A stretch of DNA of 64,000 nucleotides, taken from the NCBI RefSeq assembly GCF_963678635.1, contig NC_087069.1, forward strand, positions 55,162,928 to 55,226,927, given 5' to 3'. The translations under genes were made by a program, and so were the position numbers. This DNA comes from Symsagittifera roscoffensis. Its lineage: Eukaryota > Xenacoelomorpha > Acoela > Convolutidae. Shown piece after piece: positions 11,130 through 21,800 of this stretch. Under the pieces are notes generated by a model, which was not told the DNA's origin, made no database searches, and was given only the letters and a program-made list of their open reading frames with translations. How positions within the stretch are numbered: the stretch's first letter is position 1; every line of letters starts with the position of its first letter.

Positions 11130-14100
11130 CAACTTCTAAACAGAGCTCTACATGCTTTTCACCCAGTTCTTTTAGTGGTCTTTTCAACATCGGGTCGACA
11201 AAAACGTTATTGTTCTCCGGCTTCGACCAGAACGCTCAAATTAACTTAACTACATGCAGAAATAGTAAGCTCATGGTTGGGTTTCAGTATCCTTAGACCA
11301 CGAGGTCACTCCTAAAAACAGGGCTACTGCTATTTGTTATATTACTATTGTTTTTGTTCAGTAGATAAAATTCATCATCTCCATCGAAGATGGATCAACC
11401 CTTTCCCCCAAATCCTAGCTTCTCATCGTCGTAAAATGAATTCAGATGTTAAAAAAATTCAATTCAAGACATAACCGGGAAGCTAAAAGTTTACATAAAA
11501 CAGTTTTAGTTCAAATCCCGAGACCCCTCTGGATTCCTGAATCCGGGGAATTAACGCCCTTTTCTTCTTTCCGGAGGGCTGTTTTTCTACCCTTCAACGT
11601 TGTTGTGAACGGCCTTGCAACGATTGTAGTGACACAATCGTTGCAACTCGGAGCCGTCTCTGCTAACTCTGCTTTTTCTTCGATTCTGATCTTCTATTTT
11701 CTCGTAGTTATCTTCGTCGCAACTATTTTTGTTCTCATTCTTCACTGGTTTTCTTCCAAAATGGCGGTTTTTGCCGTTTCTCGGAAGTGCGACTTCTCAG
11801 TTCGAATTTTTAAAAATTCAAAATACCAGAATATCTTGACCTTCAGTTTGACTAAATGTTCCAATAACGTCACTAATATCTCAAAACTGTCAATTTGGAA
11901 GGTTAGCTGCTAACTATTCGAAATCGCCGAATCTGCCAATTGTCCATTCTGGTCGAATGTCACACGAATTGACCCTGTCAAGATCAATTTTCTCGCGACA
12001 ACTGAGAAAAAAGATCAGAAGATTCGAGTTAGATTTGCAGAAGAGTTGCTAGAAAATGTAACGTTCGCCCGGAAAATAAAGCTAGGTTCTAAAACGACTG
12101 GCTAGCGTCTGAACACAGCTCTACATGCTTTTCACTGTCTCTGCCAAAGCCAGTTCTTTTGGTGCTCTTTCTAACATCGGGTCGACAAGAAACGTTACTG
12201 TTTCCGGCTTGGATCAGAACGCTTTAATTAACTCAATTACATGCAGAAATAGTGAGCTCATGGCTGGGTCCATGTGACATTCGACCAGAATGGACGAAAA
12301 TTCAGTTTCGTATTCGTAGCCGCTGACCTGGAAGATTAACGATTTTAGCAGATTAGGGATGTTATTTGAACGATTAGACGAATCGTGAAGGTCAGAATTT
12401 TCTTGAAATTTTAATTTTCAAGAGTTTGAATTGTGACGTCACATTTCTGAAAAAATGTTAAAACGGCCATTTTTGGAAGAAAATTGGAAGACAAACAAAA
12501 CAACAATAGTAGCAGTGAAAACTAGTACGAAAGAAATAACGACAGATAACTGAGCATTGTCAGAATCTGTTGCGAGTTCTAACGATTGTGTCGCTACAAT
12601 CGTTGCAGAGCAATTCATGCTAACGGGGAAGGGTGTTGGGACAGCTTGTCCAGCCTTCCGGAAAGGAAATAAGGACGATATTTCCCCGGGTTCAAGAATC
12701 CGAAGAGGACTCGGGCCCGGGACTCAAACCGTTTTATACGAACTTTTAGCTTCCTGGTCATGTCCTGAATTGAATTTAATTAACATCTCGATTCGTTTTC
12801 AGATAATGAGAAGCTAGGAGTTGAGGGAAAGGGTTGATCCATCTTCGATGGAGATGCTGATTTATATCTACTGAACAAAAACAAGAGTAATATAATGAAA
12901 AGTAGCCCTGTTTTTGGGAGTGATCTCGTGGTCTGGGGATAATGAGACCCAGCCATGAGCTCAATAATTTTGCAAGTAAGTAAATTAATTTGAGCGTTCT
13001 GGTCGAAGCCGGAAAGCAGTACCGTTTTTGTCAAGCCGGTGTTAGGAAAACCATCAGAGAACTGGCTTTGGCAGAGACGGAGAAAATCATGTAGAGCTGT
13101 GTTTAGATGCTAGCCAGTCGTTTTAGCTTTATTTTCCGTCGATATAAACTTCCGGGCGAATGTTATATAAATGTTTTTATGGCGATCCTGGGTGTTATTC
13201 TTTTCAACGACATGACCGGCAGAACCGTTAACGAGAAGGGTGGGGGGATTGGCCGTCCCCTCGTTCCCTGAGACGTTTGTGACCAAAAACACTTAAAGAT
13301 ATACAAGAATCCAATTAAAAAGTAGTATAGTACCTGAGAAAAACGAAAAATAACCGAAAAAAATCAAAAACAATAAAAAAAAGTATAAAATCAGTAGAAA
13401 TCATCCCCCCAGACAAGATGTGATCCGACCCTCCCGTTGGTTGTTGTTAGATATAATGTTGTTACAGGCATGTATATCAGTGAGGATTGTTACGATCAAT
13501 TTTGTGGCCTGTTTGTGGTGCTTGTACTGTAGGGGTATTTGAGTATTTAAGCACATTAATGCTAATTTGCGCTCAATTCGAAACGGTCTCGGGATTAGCG
13601 AAGAAGACTGATCCGGCAAGCAGTACAAGGAGCAACAAGAAGTGGCTCAATGACAACAAAAATCGACTGTTGGGTTTTTTAAACAATTTTTGTATCCCCT
13701 TGGGTACAAAAAGTAAGATAATAATCTTTGGGGGGCTCGACAGTGCTGCACTGTAGTGACCCTTCACTGAACTGCGAGTTTCCGAGTTAAGCACCTTATT
13801 TCGGATATTGAACAAACCCGGAGATCTATAGTATTAGTAATATTATTTTTATTGATACAGCTTACATTAATACTCCTATATCGTTTTTCAGTGAAAAACA
13901 CAGTAAGCGGACCGGTTTTTGAGGTCAAAATAGCGATATTTTGATCCCCCCATAAATCGCGACTTTTGAGATATCGATATTTTTTAAACAGACAAAAGCG
14001 CTAAATTAATGAGTTACATCGTAACTGTACTAGTATAATAGGTAGAACCGGTTAGTTCAGAAGTGGTTGGAACTATTTGGGTACTAAAAACCGAATTTTC

Positions 14101-14542
14101 GTGATTTTTGAAAAAACGAAACACTATAAAATAAAAAAACTTTTTGAAATTTTTGAGTTAGGACATTAAAAATAGTTGTTCAGACAATTTTCAGTAGCGA
14201 ATCGACATGTTTTAAAACCCGGGGTCCAAATAGCATAGTTTTTGGCAAGTTTTTTTTAGCTAGAACGTTTTAGATTGGGTCTTTTACATTGAACTAGAAG
14301 GGTATAGGCCTTCTGAGCAAGGATCAAAAAATTTAAGGTCGAAAAGAACATAATTGCGAAAAAAATTAGGCGAAAACTTGGTACCATTAGATCAAAAATT
14401 AGGTGAGCTTACTCATAGAAACATCAATTTTTCAAAAAAGTAAGCGTGAGATTGTTTTTTCTCGAGAACGTTTTTAGCAGTTGAACTAATTCGGGAAAGT
14501 AGACCCTTCACATTTTATAAAAAAAAAATTGGAAAGCCCTTA
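11130..14542 (+). repeat. 3413-bp tandem duplication, copy 2
   Basis: Second copy. The same 5 bases, caact, occur at the left edge (7717-7721), the junction (11130-11134) and the right edge (14543-14547). That is the signature of a microhomology-mediated or replication-slippage duplication. After 14547 the sequence continues into the outer right arm. Confidence 0.95.
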
Positions 14543-14829
14543 CAACTCTACCAAAGATTAGTAACGGTTGAATAAGGCAATTTTACGCTGTTCTAGACGA
14601 AAAGGGAAGGCTAAAGGGACCAGAAAGCCATAGTCAAGTCGAAACTAGGCTAGTTATAAGACCCTTCACAATAAGGGTGAATTGTCAAATAAGAGGCTTA
14701 GCTTCAATCCGGAAGGGTCTAGGGAAGGACCACATACCCTTCCTAGTTGATTCAAACAGCATAATAGCATCGGAGAACGTATCGGGAGGGATATAAAATA
14801 AAAATGAAGGAAGTCTCCGAAAAGCTATT

Positions 14830-15046
14830 TTGACAAAAGGCTCCCAATCCGGAGGGGTCCAAATTTTTTGTAATTCGGAGGGGTGGTAGTTTTGGCAATC
14901 CGGAGGTGTCTTATTTTTACCAATCCGGAGGGGTTTTATTTTTGCCAATCCTTAGGGGCCCCAGTTTTGCCAATCCAGAGGGGTCTTCTTTTTGCCAATC
15001 CGCAAGGGTCTTGTTTTTGCCAATCTGGAAGGGTCTTATTTTTGTC
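14830..15046 (-). repeat. Right terminal tandem sub-repeats
   Basis: About eight or nine copies of a unit close to ttttgccaatccggagggg, the reverse complement of the left-end unit. The copy order and spacing differ from the left end, so sub-repeats have turned over independently in the two arms. Confidence 0.85.
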
Positions 15047-15219
15047 AAGACTTAAGAAGACATAAGAAAAGAAAATAGTAAAACGTAATAGGTTATTCAG
15101 AGACAGGCTAACCCACACTAAAAATTTATGAATAAAAAATTAAAAACAAGCTAGAGAGACAGGTGATCTAGAAGACCCTAAGAAACCGGATAAAGGGAGG
15201 GTAGTTGAGTCACATTTTA

Positions 15220-15465
15220 ACTTAGCAAATAAATACCAAATAATAAGTAGCTTTTCATACTCGATTAATACTGACAGATAGCGGTTTCATACTCACAAAT
15301 AGAACATGTGCGATAGCAATCACAGCAGACATGAGTTTTAAGACTTACCAAATAAATACCAAATAATAAGTAGCTTTTCAAATTCGATTAATACTGACAG
15401 ATAGCGGTTTCATACTCACAAATAGAACATGTGCGATAGCAATCACAGCAGACATGAGTTTTAAG
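15220..15465 (+). repeat. 123-bp tandem duplication
   Basis: 15220-15342 and 15343-15465 are almost identical (one clear difference: atactcg versus aattcg after gcttttc). The duplication lies directly upstream of the first ORF of the GC-rich island and could include its promoter. No TATA box is obvious. Confidence 0.9.
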
Positions 15466-15554
15466 ACAGCGTTAGCAGCAGATTTTAAGAGAGAATATAA
15501 AAACATAGAATTCCTTTGGAAGCAAAGACCAGGAATAGGAGGCGTACCAGGAAT

Positions 15555-16604
15555 ATGTACAAAGAGGACAGAAAGATACGAGAAATGCCGATGAAGAAAG
15601 TGTCCCGAGTGATTGACGTTCAGAAGAATATTCAGTTGAAGTATAGCTTCACAGGAGTTTCGGACACGGATTCGAGAGCCTGCTTCAATCGATCGAATTG
15701 GAACCCAGCAGTAAACCTGCAGCAACCGCCACTTGGGACATCACATCTGATACTGGGTGAAAGCTTGGTGAGAGTGCTCCAGAATTTGAGGACCTCCTGG
15801 ATCACTACGGTGATGGCCACTGGAGGTGCAACGATAGCCCAGCTATTTCGGATGGTGGAGCTGATGAACCTAGGGAGGATCCCTAACATAATGATCCTAA
15901 TAGGGACGAATAATGTATCAAGAGTCTCAGATGAGGAAGAGGCACGATGGGAGTCAATGATGGTGTGCCTATTTACTAATTTCCGGCAAAAATTCAACTG
16001 CGCGTTACTGACCATCTGCTACGTACCCATGAGCACGAGGACGTTGGCAGCAGCAGGAAGAGGACACAATAAAGGATTCATCAGGTGGAACAACATTCTG
16101 AGAAATCTGGCGAGTCGGAATGCTGGACGGATGATCCTTATCGACATTGCACACGAGCTGAGAGCTATGGAGCAGGCCATACTAACCAGTGATGGGATCC
16201 ACTATGATACCATCGAAAAACAAGCCTTGTTGAACCGAGTCTTCCAAGAGCGACTAGATGAAAAGAAAGTCGAGCTCTTTGACACGGGAGTGCTGAAGAA
16301 GGAAAAAACATCGATTGAACCGGAAATTTCAACATTTGTCCCTCCTAACTTAGAAACACGTTTGGGAACGGTCCCAGCCGTGACGACCTACAGGCCGCAA
16401 AGCTCTAGCGGGCCAGGGAAGAGGACAGATGTAATGGATCGATTGGGGGAAGCACCAATGAGAAGAACCATCAATCCTAGGCGGAGATTAGGACCTGTCA
16501 ATCCGACCGCGGAAACGACCAGCACCTCTAGATCGGATGCGAGATCACAGAAAACGAGCACCAGTCAAGAGGAGCGACGCCCAGACAGGAGCTCCCTGAT
16601 GTAG
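15555..16604 (+). CDS. SGNH-hydrolase-like protein (GDSL-esterase fold), function unknown
   Basis: An uninterrupted frame of 349 aa from the first ATG at 15555 (an in-frame stretch without ATG extends to 15516). Four conserved SGNH blocks appear in the right order and spacing: LGESLVRVL (nucleophile Ser at about residue 70, with GES in place of the usual GDS), GG at 90-91, LIGTNN (Asn at about 119, with the following Asp replaced by Asn) and DGIHY (Asp213, His216). Known SGNH enzymes remove acyl groups from lipids or sugars. Similar domains are also known in ORF1 proteins of some retrotransposons. The C-terminal 100 residues are basic, Ser/Thr/Arg-rich and probably disordered. No signal peptide. 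It lies in a GC-richer island with its own minisatellite, so it may belong to a mobile element rather than being a host gene. Substrate is not predictable. Confidence 0.65.
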   Translation: MYKEDRKIREMPMKKVSRVIDVQKNIQLKYSFTGVSDTDSRACFNRSNWNPAVNLQQPPLGTSHLILGESLVRVLQNLRTSWITTVMATGGATIAQLFRMVELMNLGRIPNIMILIGTNNVSRVSDEEEARWESMMVCLFTNFRQKFNCALLTICYVPMSTRTLAAAGRGHNKGFIRWNNILRNLASRNAGRMILIDIAHELRAMEQAILTSDGIHYDTIEKQALLNRVFQERLDEKKVELFDTGVLKKEKTSIEPEISTFVPPNLETRLGTVPAVTTYRPQSSSGPGKRTDVMDRLGEAPMRRTINPRRRLGPVNPTAETTSTSRSDARSQKTSTSQEERRPDRSSLM

Positions 16605-16631
16605 TCGAGGCCCATACCTTCTCCCTGGCAT

Positions 16632-16955
16632 ATGTATAAAGAAGATCTGATGAAATTGAACCTTCAGACGGTGAGCTTTGTAGCAGATGCCATGAGGATG
16701 TTGAATGGAGTGAGACTATCTGTCAACGGACTGCACGCAATAACAGGCGTGGACTGGTTAATGGCCGCTGGCATAAATTTCAGCTCTACAACTGCGTTGA
16801 TACTTGGCGATTTAGAGGGACTGCCCCCAAACCATACAATGGGTCCGGTGAATGCAAGACCGTTGCAAGATGTAAAGCTGAATCATGATGAGGGAAATCG
16901 AGAAAAAAGACCCGGAAGATTCCTGACGACGAGGGCACCAATCGGACAACGGTGA
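16632..16955 (+). pseudogene. Short ORF: partial duplicate of the N-terminal part of the following ORF
   Basis: A 107-aa frame from ATG 16632. From 16670 its sequence (MRMLNGVRLSVNGLHAITG and onward to FLTTRAPIGQ) closely matches the start of the 17033 ORF. The duplicated DNA is about 281 bp (16670-16950 and 17038-17318). The frame stops soon after the copy ends, where the minisatellite begins. It is therefore best seen as a duplication remnant, though it could still be translated. Confidence 0.6.
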
Positions 16956-17037
16956 GCTTTGCAGCAGATGCCAATTGAGCGGTGAGCTTTGCAGCAGATG
17001 CCAATTGAGCGGTGAGCTTTGCAGCAGATGCCATGAC
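16951..17037 (+). repeat. 30-bp minisatellite between duplicated segments
   Basis: Units start ggtgagctttgcagcagatg at 16951, 16981 and 17011 (30, 30 and 27 bp), and a fourth partial unit at 17038 runs into the coding copy. A related unit begins at 16670. The unit is therefore the head of the duplicated 281-bp segment, repeated alone. Confidence 0.9.
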
Positions 17038-18481
17038 GGTGAGCTTTGCAGCAGATGCCATGAGGATGTTGAACGGAGCGAGACTATCTGTCAACGGACT
17101 GTACGCAATAACATGCGTGGACTGGTTAAAAGCCGCTGGCATAAACTTCAACTCTACAACTGCCTCGAGATTTGCCGATTTAGAGGGACTGCCCTCAAAC
17201 AGTACAATGGGTTCAGTGAATGCAAGATCGTTGCAAGATGTGAAGCTGAATCACGATGAGGGAAATCGAGAAGAAAGACCCGGAAGATTCTTGACAACAA
17301 TGGCACCGATCGGACAACATGTAAAGATGTTCAGGCAGGTAAAAGCACCTCCAGGTTACGTAAAAGAAAGAGCGTACCCGAAACAAGTGAATAAAGAAGG
17401 TGATGTTCAGAGATACGGTGGGTTGAAGGCGATCAAGAAAGATGAGACGATCTTTGCTGCGTACGACAAGGCAGAAATGAGGAAGGCAAAGATCGTGATA
17501 GCCGCAAGCTCGGACTTTGTATACACCTCCAAGTCTCTGTTTTGGCCTGATGTTATAATGTTGGCAGCGGTCGACCTGGGCCTAATGCAATCGGTGTCGC
17601 TGACAATCGGGGTACAACGACAGACAGAAATGCACCCAGTCACAATCGTATTTGCTGGAATCAATGACCAGCTACACAGTAGGGGTTTACTGAGCAGACT
17701 CAGAGAGCCTACGACAGCCGAAAGTGCTGTATGGCCAGCCATAAAGGATATCCTCAAATCAATGGGTGAAGTAGTGGACAACCTGAAGGAAGGTGCCTTC
17801 ACTAAAATAACACCGAGAGTCGTGTTCGCACTGTCTCCTGGATATGCCCATCTCCCGGATGGACTGAAATTCGTATATGCGATATTGGCTTTGCTCTTGG
17901 AAGGGAAATATGATGTGATCATATCTGCCCCAAATCGCGGGATAGAGATGGAGAATCTGAAGCCACTCAGGGCTGAACTACCTGCGGTGTGGTCTGACAT
18001 CTCGAATGCGATGCCAGGATTCAAGAACCATTCAGTACACAAGTTAGTGTTAGACGAAGTGCTGGTGTTGGAACTGTCCAAGTTCAGTCGACAACTCAAA
18101 CTGAAGCCAGCAATTGATGATGAACATCGAGTAATCGTAGCGATGTCAAACGATTTATGGTTCCGAAGAATGGAAAGAAAAGAGGAAGGTGGGAGAAGGA
18201 AGAACCCCAAGGAGACCAGAGCTCACTTGGAAGCGTTGGTTTTGAGAACGAAATCAGAGGCTAACAAGTGGCTGCCCTTGACCCCTCGGTTAGCAGCGTT
18301 AGGCGCGGATGCTTTCGAGCGAGGCCGAGCGATTATCAGGAAGATCCATGCCTACTTAGTGAAAGAGGTAAACCTGGCCAAAAATGCTAAAGAGAAATCA
18401 GCAGAGTTGGTGAACAGAGCGTGGCAAGTTACCCTGGAAGCTTTCTGGACCCCAGAAGGTGAAGGGAGAAGAAGGCTTTGA
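17033..18481 (+). CDS. Long ORF of unknown function, possible second SGNH-like or element-encoded protein
   Basis: A continuous frame of 482 aa from ATG 17033 (a GTG-led stretch reaches back to 17012 inside the minisatellite). The first 100 residues are the duplicated segment. The middle has alternating hydrophobic strands, with KIVIAASSDFVY (about 153-164), TIVFAGINDQLHSRG (about 204-218) and VVFALSPGYAHLPDG. The GIND motif after a hydrophobic strand resembles the SGNH block III seen as GTNN in the upstream ORF, but the Ser and His blocks are not convincing. The last 100 residues are helical and Lys/Glu/Arg-rich. Codon usage is GC-richer than the flanks and like the upstream ORF, which suggests common origin. 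No transmembrane or RT-type motifs. I do not assign a function. Confidence 0.6.
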   Translation: MTVSFAADAMRMLNGARLSVNGLYAITCVDWLKAAGINFNSTTASRFADLEGLPSNSTMGSVNARSLQDVKLNHDEGNREERPGRFLTTMAPIGQHVKMFRQVKAPPGYVKERAYPKQVNKEGDVQRYGGLKAIKKDETIFAAYDKAEMRKAKIVIAASSDFVYTSKSLFWPDVIMLAAVDLGLMQSVSLTIGVQRQTEMHPVTIVFAGINDQLHSRGLLSRLREPTTAESAVWPAIKDILKSMGEVVDNLKEGAFTKITPRVVFALSPGYAHLPDGLKFVYAILALLLEGKYDVIISAPNRGIEMENLKPLRAELPAVWSDISNAMPGFKNHSVHKLVLDEVLVLELSKFSRQLKLKPAIDDEHRVIVAMSNDLWFRRMERKEEGGRRKNPKETRAHLEALVLRTKSEANKWLPLTPRLAALGADAFERGRAIIRKIHAYLVKEVNLAKNAKEKSAELVNRAWQVTLEAFWTPEGEGRRRL

Positions 18482-18743
18482 CCGGACTGACAGCATGCTG
18501 GAAGTGTTAGGAGCCGGATGGACCGCTTCCTTCTTGGCGAAGATTTACCCCTCGGTTTCTCGATATCTGATAAAGGAATTCATCCAAGCAGTCGTAGAAG
18601 TATCGATTGTTGAATTAATAGCCCTGTTCGTGACGTTTGGAGCAGATATTGCTCACAGAAGGAGTGCAGAATTTGCAATTAGGTGGATTTCTAACGTTGA
18701 TCGCGCTATCGCATGGAAATATTATTCGAGTAGTGAAATTTGA
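18459..18743 (+). CDS. Short ORF overlapping the end of the long ORF, hydrophobic
   Basis: A 94-aa frame from ATG 18459 overlaps the 482-aa frame by 23 bases in another phase. It has a hydrophobic helix-like stretch (AVVEVSIVELIALFVTFGAD) that could be a membrane segment. Composition matches the upstream ORF, so it may be its original C-terminus after a frameshift, or a separate small protein translated by re-initiation. The stop is 24 bases before a poly(A)-type signal. Function unknown. Confidence 0.4.
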   Translation: MKGEEGFDRTDSMLEVLGAGWTASFLAKIYPSVSRYLIKEFIQAVVEVSIVELIALFVTFGADIAHRRSAEFAIRWISNVDRAIAWKYYSSSEI

Positions 18744-18766
18744 AGTGAAAAAGTGATTGAATTTCA

Positions 18767-18810
18767 AATAAAAATAATCAGTTCTCTCCCAGATAAACCC
18801 TAGAGAGAAC
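18767..18810 (+). terminator. Poly(A) signal followed by perfect hairpin
   Basis: aataaa at about 18767-18773 is followed by gttctctc (18781-18788) and gagagaac (18803-18810), an 8-bp perfect stem with a 14-base loop. This is a plausible 3' end for the island transcript. A histone-like stem-loop was considered, but the stem and loop sequences do not match that class. Confidence 0.4.
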
Positions 18811-21800
18811 ATGCTGGTGTTTTGTTTACCATTTGTACCCTTTTTAAGCAGGTTAGGTCATCGAGTAGAAAAAGAATGGAGGCAGAGAAAATATAAGAGT
18901 TGCTATAATCAAAAGTTCAAATAGATAACTTTTTACTTTCGAAGGTGCTTTTTTTGGCAATATCTTTCCATATTTAACACCACTTTCTAACCGTGAAAAT
19001 TTTTTATGACACAATTATTCCCAATCAATAAGGACTGATAGTTTTCTCAACATTCTAGTAATTGGTCTGGCTAGTTTGACAATTAAACTGAAAATAAAAC
19101 CGCTCAATTGACCAATTAAATTGTTTTAAATTTCGAGGGTCGAATATAGCAATAAGTTAGACACACGTTGTAAGCTCCGTGAACAAAAACCTCCAGCATC
19201 ATGTAAGTTTTCATGCAGACATAATAAATTCAAGTTTTCTAAAAACTGGTTCAATGAAAAACCTTCATGCAATTGTGATCTCCATATGGTCTAAAATTGA
19301 TGACTACGTCAACATTTATCTCATTCTTACAAGAAAAAAAAACAGAGAACACGTAAAATTAGAAAACAATTTTGACGAAAAAAAATGTGGGAGAAGTATT
19401 TTTCACAGTCAAATAAATCTGATGAATGATTTCCAAGTTCTCTGACCAGTCGTCTTTTCAAGTTCTTGTTTTGCATAAAAACAACAAAATTTTAGATCAA
19501 ATTTGAAATTTCTAGGTTGGATGAAAAAAATACGCTGCTGAAAAAAAAACAATTTTGTATGTTAGAGTTTTCGTTTTAAGCGTATTATAAATAGGGCAAA
19601 ACTTGCAGTATTCAAAATGCTCTTTCATACTCTTTTCCAAGTGGTTGCCAAAAGTGACCTATTTTAACGCCCAAAAAAATACAAAATTGGCCGAACAAAA
19701 AGGACAATTAACATTTCAGAGGGTTAAACGTGGTCATTGTAGCGGCTTACTGAAAAGCAAAGGGGTTAAACGCGGTCATTCTCCAGCCAATTTTACATAG
19801 TATTGATAGCATATCGGCATGTTGGGCAGTTTGCAAACCTAATTTTTTTTAATTGGAAATTGTAATTTAAGACTCAGAGTGGAAAATCTTTTTTTTTGGA
19901 AAATTTGTGTTGAGCCAATTGCTTCTTATACAACGACCTTTTTAGTGGTACATCCTAGATGAAAAAAACTTAAAATTTTTCGTTAGAAAAATGGATCAGT
20001 TTTACTTAGAATCATATCCCAATCGTAATTTGAAAAGATGAAATAATCACAAATAAAGTGCCTTTCAAATCGCATTTCTATGACAATTTAGAGGAGAAAA
20101 TGGCCAAAGGAAAGAAGCAGCCAGTTTGAGTCCGAACTAAGAAAAATTTGTCCGGCCGTTTTTTTTCTCGTGTTTTTCTAGATAAAAATTGATTCAATTC
20201 GGTTTCAATTGTCATCATGCTGTGTGTATCAACCAAAAAGACTCACAGTTTTTTCAGAAAAATTGTTTTGGGATGACTTTTCTATTTCAAAAGTGAGTCA
20301 CTGTTTTTATTTTGATACATTACGAGGCCAAACTGTGCACTGGTAGGCGCACATTTTTGTGTCTTAAAGTTCCTGAATTTCAGGGCCAAATCTCTAAACA
20401 TGTACCAAACTAAAATTGACTCCACTTACAAAAAAATTGCGTGCAGACTCCACTTACCAAATACCTGTAACAAAAGTTTTGTCGGCTTTTTTGGTGTTTC
20501 GCAAGTTCCGCAACAAGCGATATTAGCTATTTTTCTTAATTCTGCAACTATAAAGGGATTCAGCAAAATGTCAGTGAAGTCTGCAGAAAAAGTAAATTCG
20601 GCAAACTGTATATAGGTTCCGATTTTTGTTTTTTACTGAATTTGGTTCGAGAGTTACATCATTATGTAATTCTGAAACTCATGGTTAAAATTACAAGATG
20701 TTCTTGTAGAAATAAAAAACTTCATGAATTCATAAGTGAACAGGAGATAACGGATACTATCATAACAGGAAATACGAGAAAAAACTTCGCAGCCGAAATA
20801 AACTTACTACCAGAGCCAAAAGAAAGTCAAAAAAATGGGGCTCGTATTATGTGTAATTTTTTTTGTTGTTGGTTGTTACAGTTGGATAAAATTATTCTTC
20901 TTGAAGCGTTAACAACTACCAATGAATCTTCGAACTCATGAAACAATAGACATATTTATTTGTGACAACGAATTTTTTTTTAGTGTGTTATGGTAAATTT
21001 CCTTCCATCCCTTTGTTATAGTATTTTTGCTCATCTTATTTTGATTGGTAGACAACACCGCAACAAACAAATTTTGCTCCTAAGCCGAACTTAATTGTAA
21101 TTGTACTTTTTCATAGAATGTATGGTTATAAATTTTGGCATGAGAAAATATATTTTTTTCTAATTTTAAGTTTGGGCAATTTGTGAAAATATTTTAAAGC
21201 TCGGGATAACAACCTATCATTTATCCATTAATCCAACTTGCTAAACGAGTAAAACTTGAGCAAAACTTATTCAACTTGCTAACCGAAAATTTCATCATTT
21301 TGATCATCTAGGAAATATATAACCAAAAACACCCCAATTTTTAAGCCACAATCAACTTTAAGCAACTCAGCCATCAAAATTGTTGGCTCAAAGACACTTA
21401 TCGACACCAAAAGCTATGTTACAAATGAAAAATGAGAATGCTCGCGTAAGTTTTTACCTAAAAAATAGTGTATGCAAAGCGAGTCCAATTCTTAGTGACT
21501 TGAACACGCTGCTGGAAGCTATTTCGCTTCCAAAGTCTGCTTTGGTTCGAAAGAAGTTTCGTTTCTGCTTGTTGTTCGGCACAAAAACATCAAAACTGTT
21601 AATGACGTTCTGTTTTTATCGAACACCCAGAGTTATTTTCGCGGATATTACCTTCAACCATTCAGATTCTAGACTTAAGATCGAAATTTCAAATAAGCAA
21701 AAAATCAGTTTTTGGCCGTATAACAAAAAAGACTCCAGAACAAGAAAAGCTTCATTGTTGATATTCGCTGTTCATTTAACATACACAACGCTTAATATTA

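Larger units (their letters stand above)
5364..15109. mobile_element. Giant foldback (long inverted-repeat) DNA element with internal duplication
   Basis: The two ends read as reverse complements: agcctgtctct at 5364-5374 pairs with agagacaggct at 15099-15109. Pairing continues inward through the tandem sub-repeats (5437-5672 with 14830-15046), 5740-5800 with 14690-14760, about 6870-6960 with 13700-13770, and 7180-7280 with 13390-13480. Each right-arm landmark inside 7717-14542 also appears 3413 bp earlier because of a tandem duplication. Without that duplication the element would be about 6.3 kb, nearly all of it one imperfect palindrome centred near 8.75 kb. Long terminal inverted repeats made partly of short tandem repeats are the known hallmark of Foldback-type elements. 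No transposase frame is visible. No target-site duplication is clear. Confidence 0.85.

Noticed and set aside
18781-18810. Histone-mRNA type 3' stem-loop
   Set aside because: Stem is 8 bp with a 14-base loop and the sequence differs from the conserved histone stem-loop. No histone gene is nearby.
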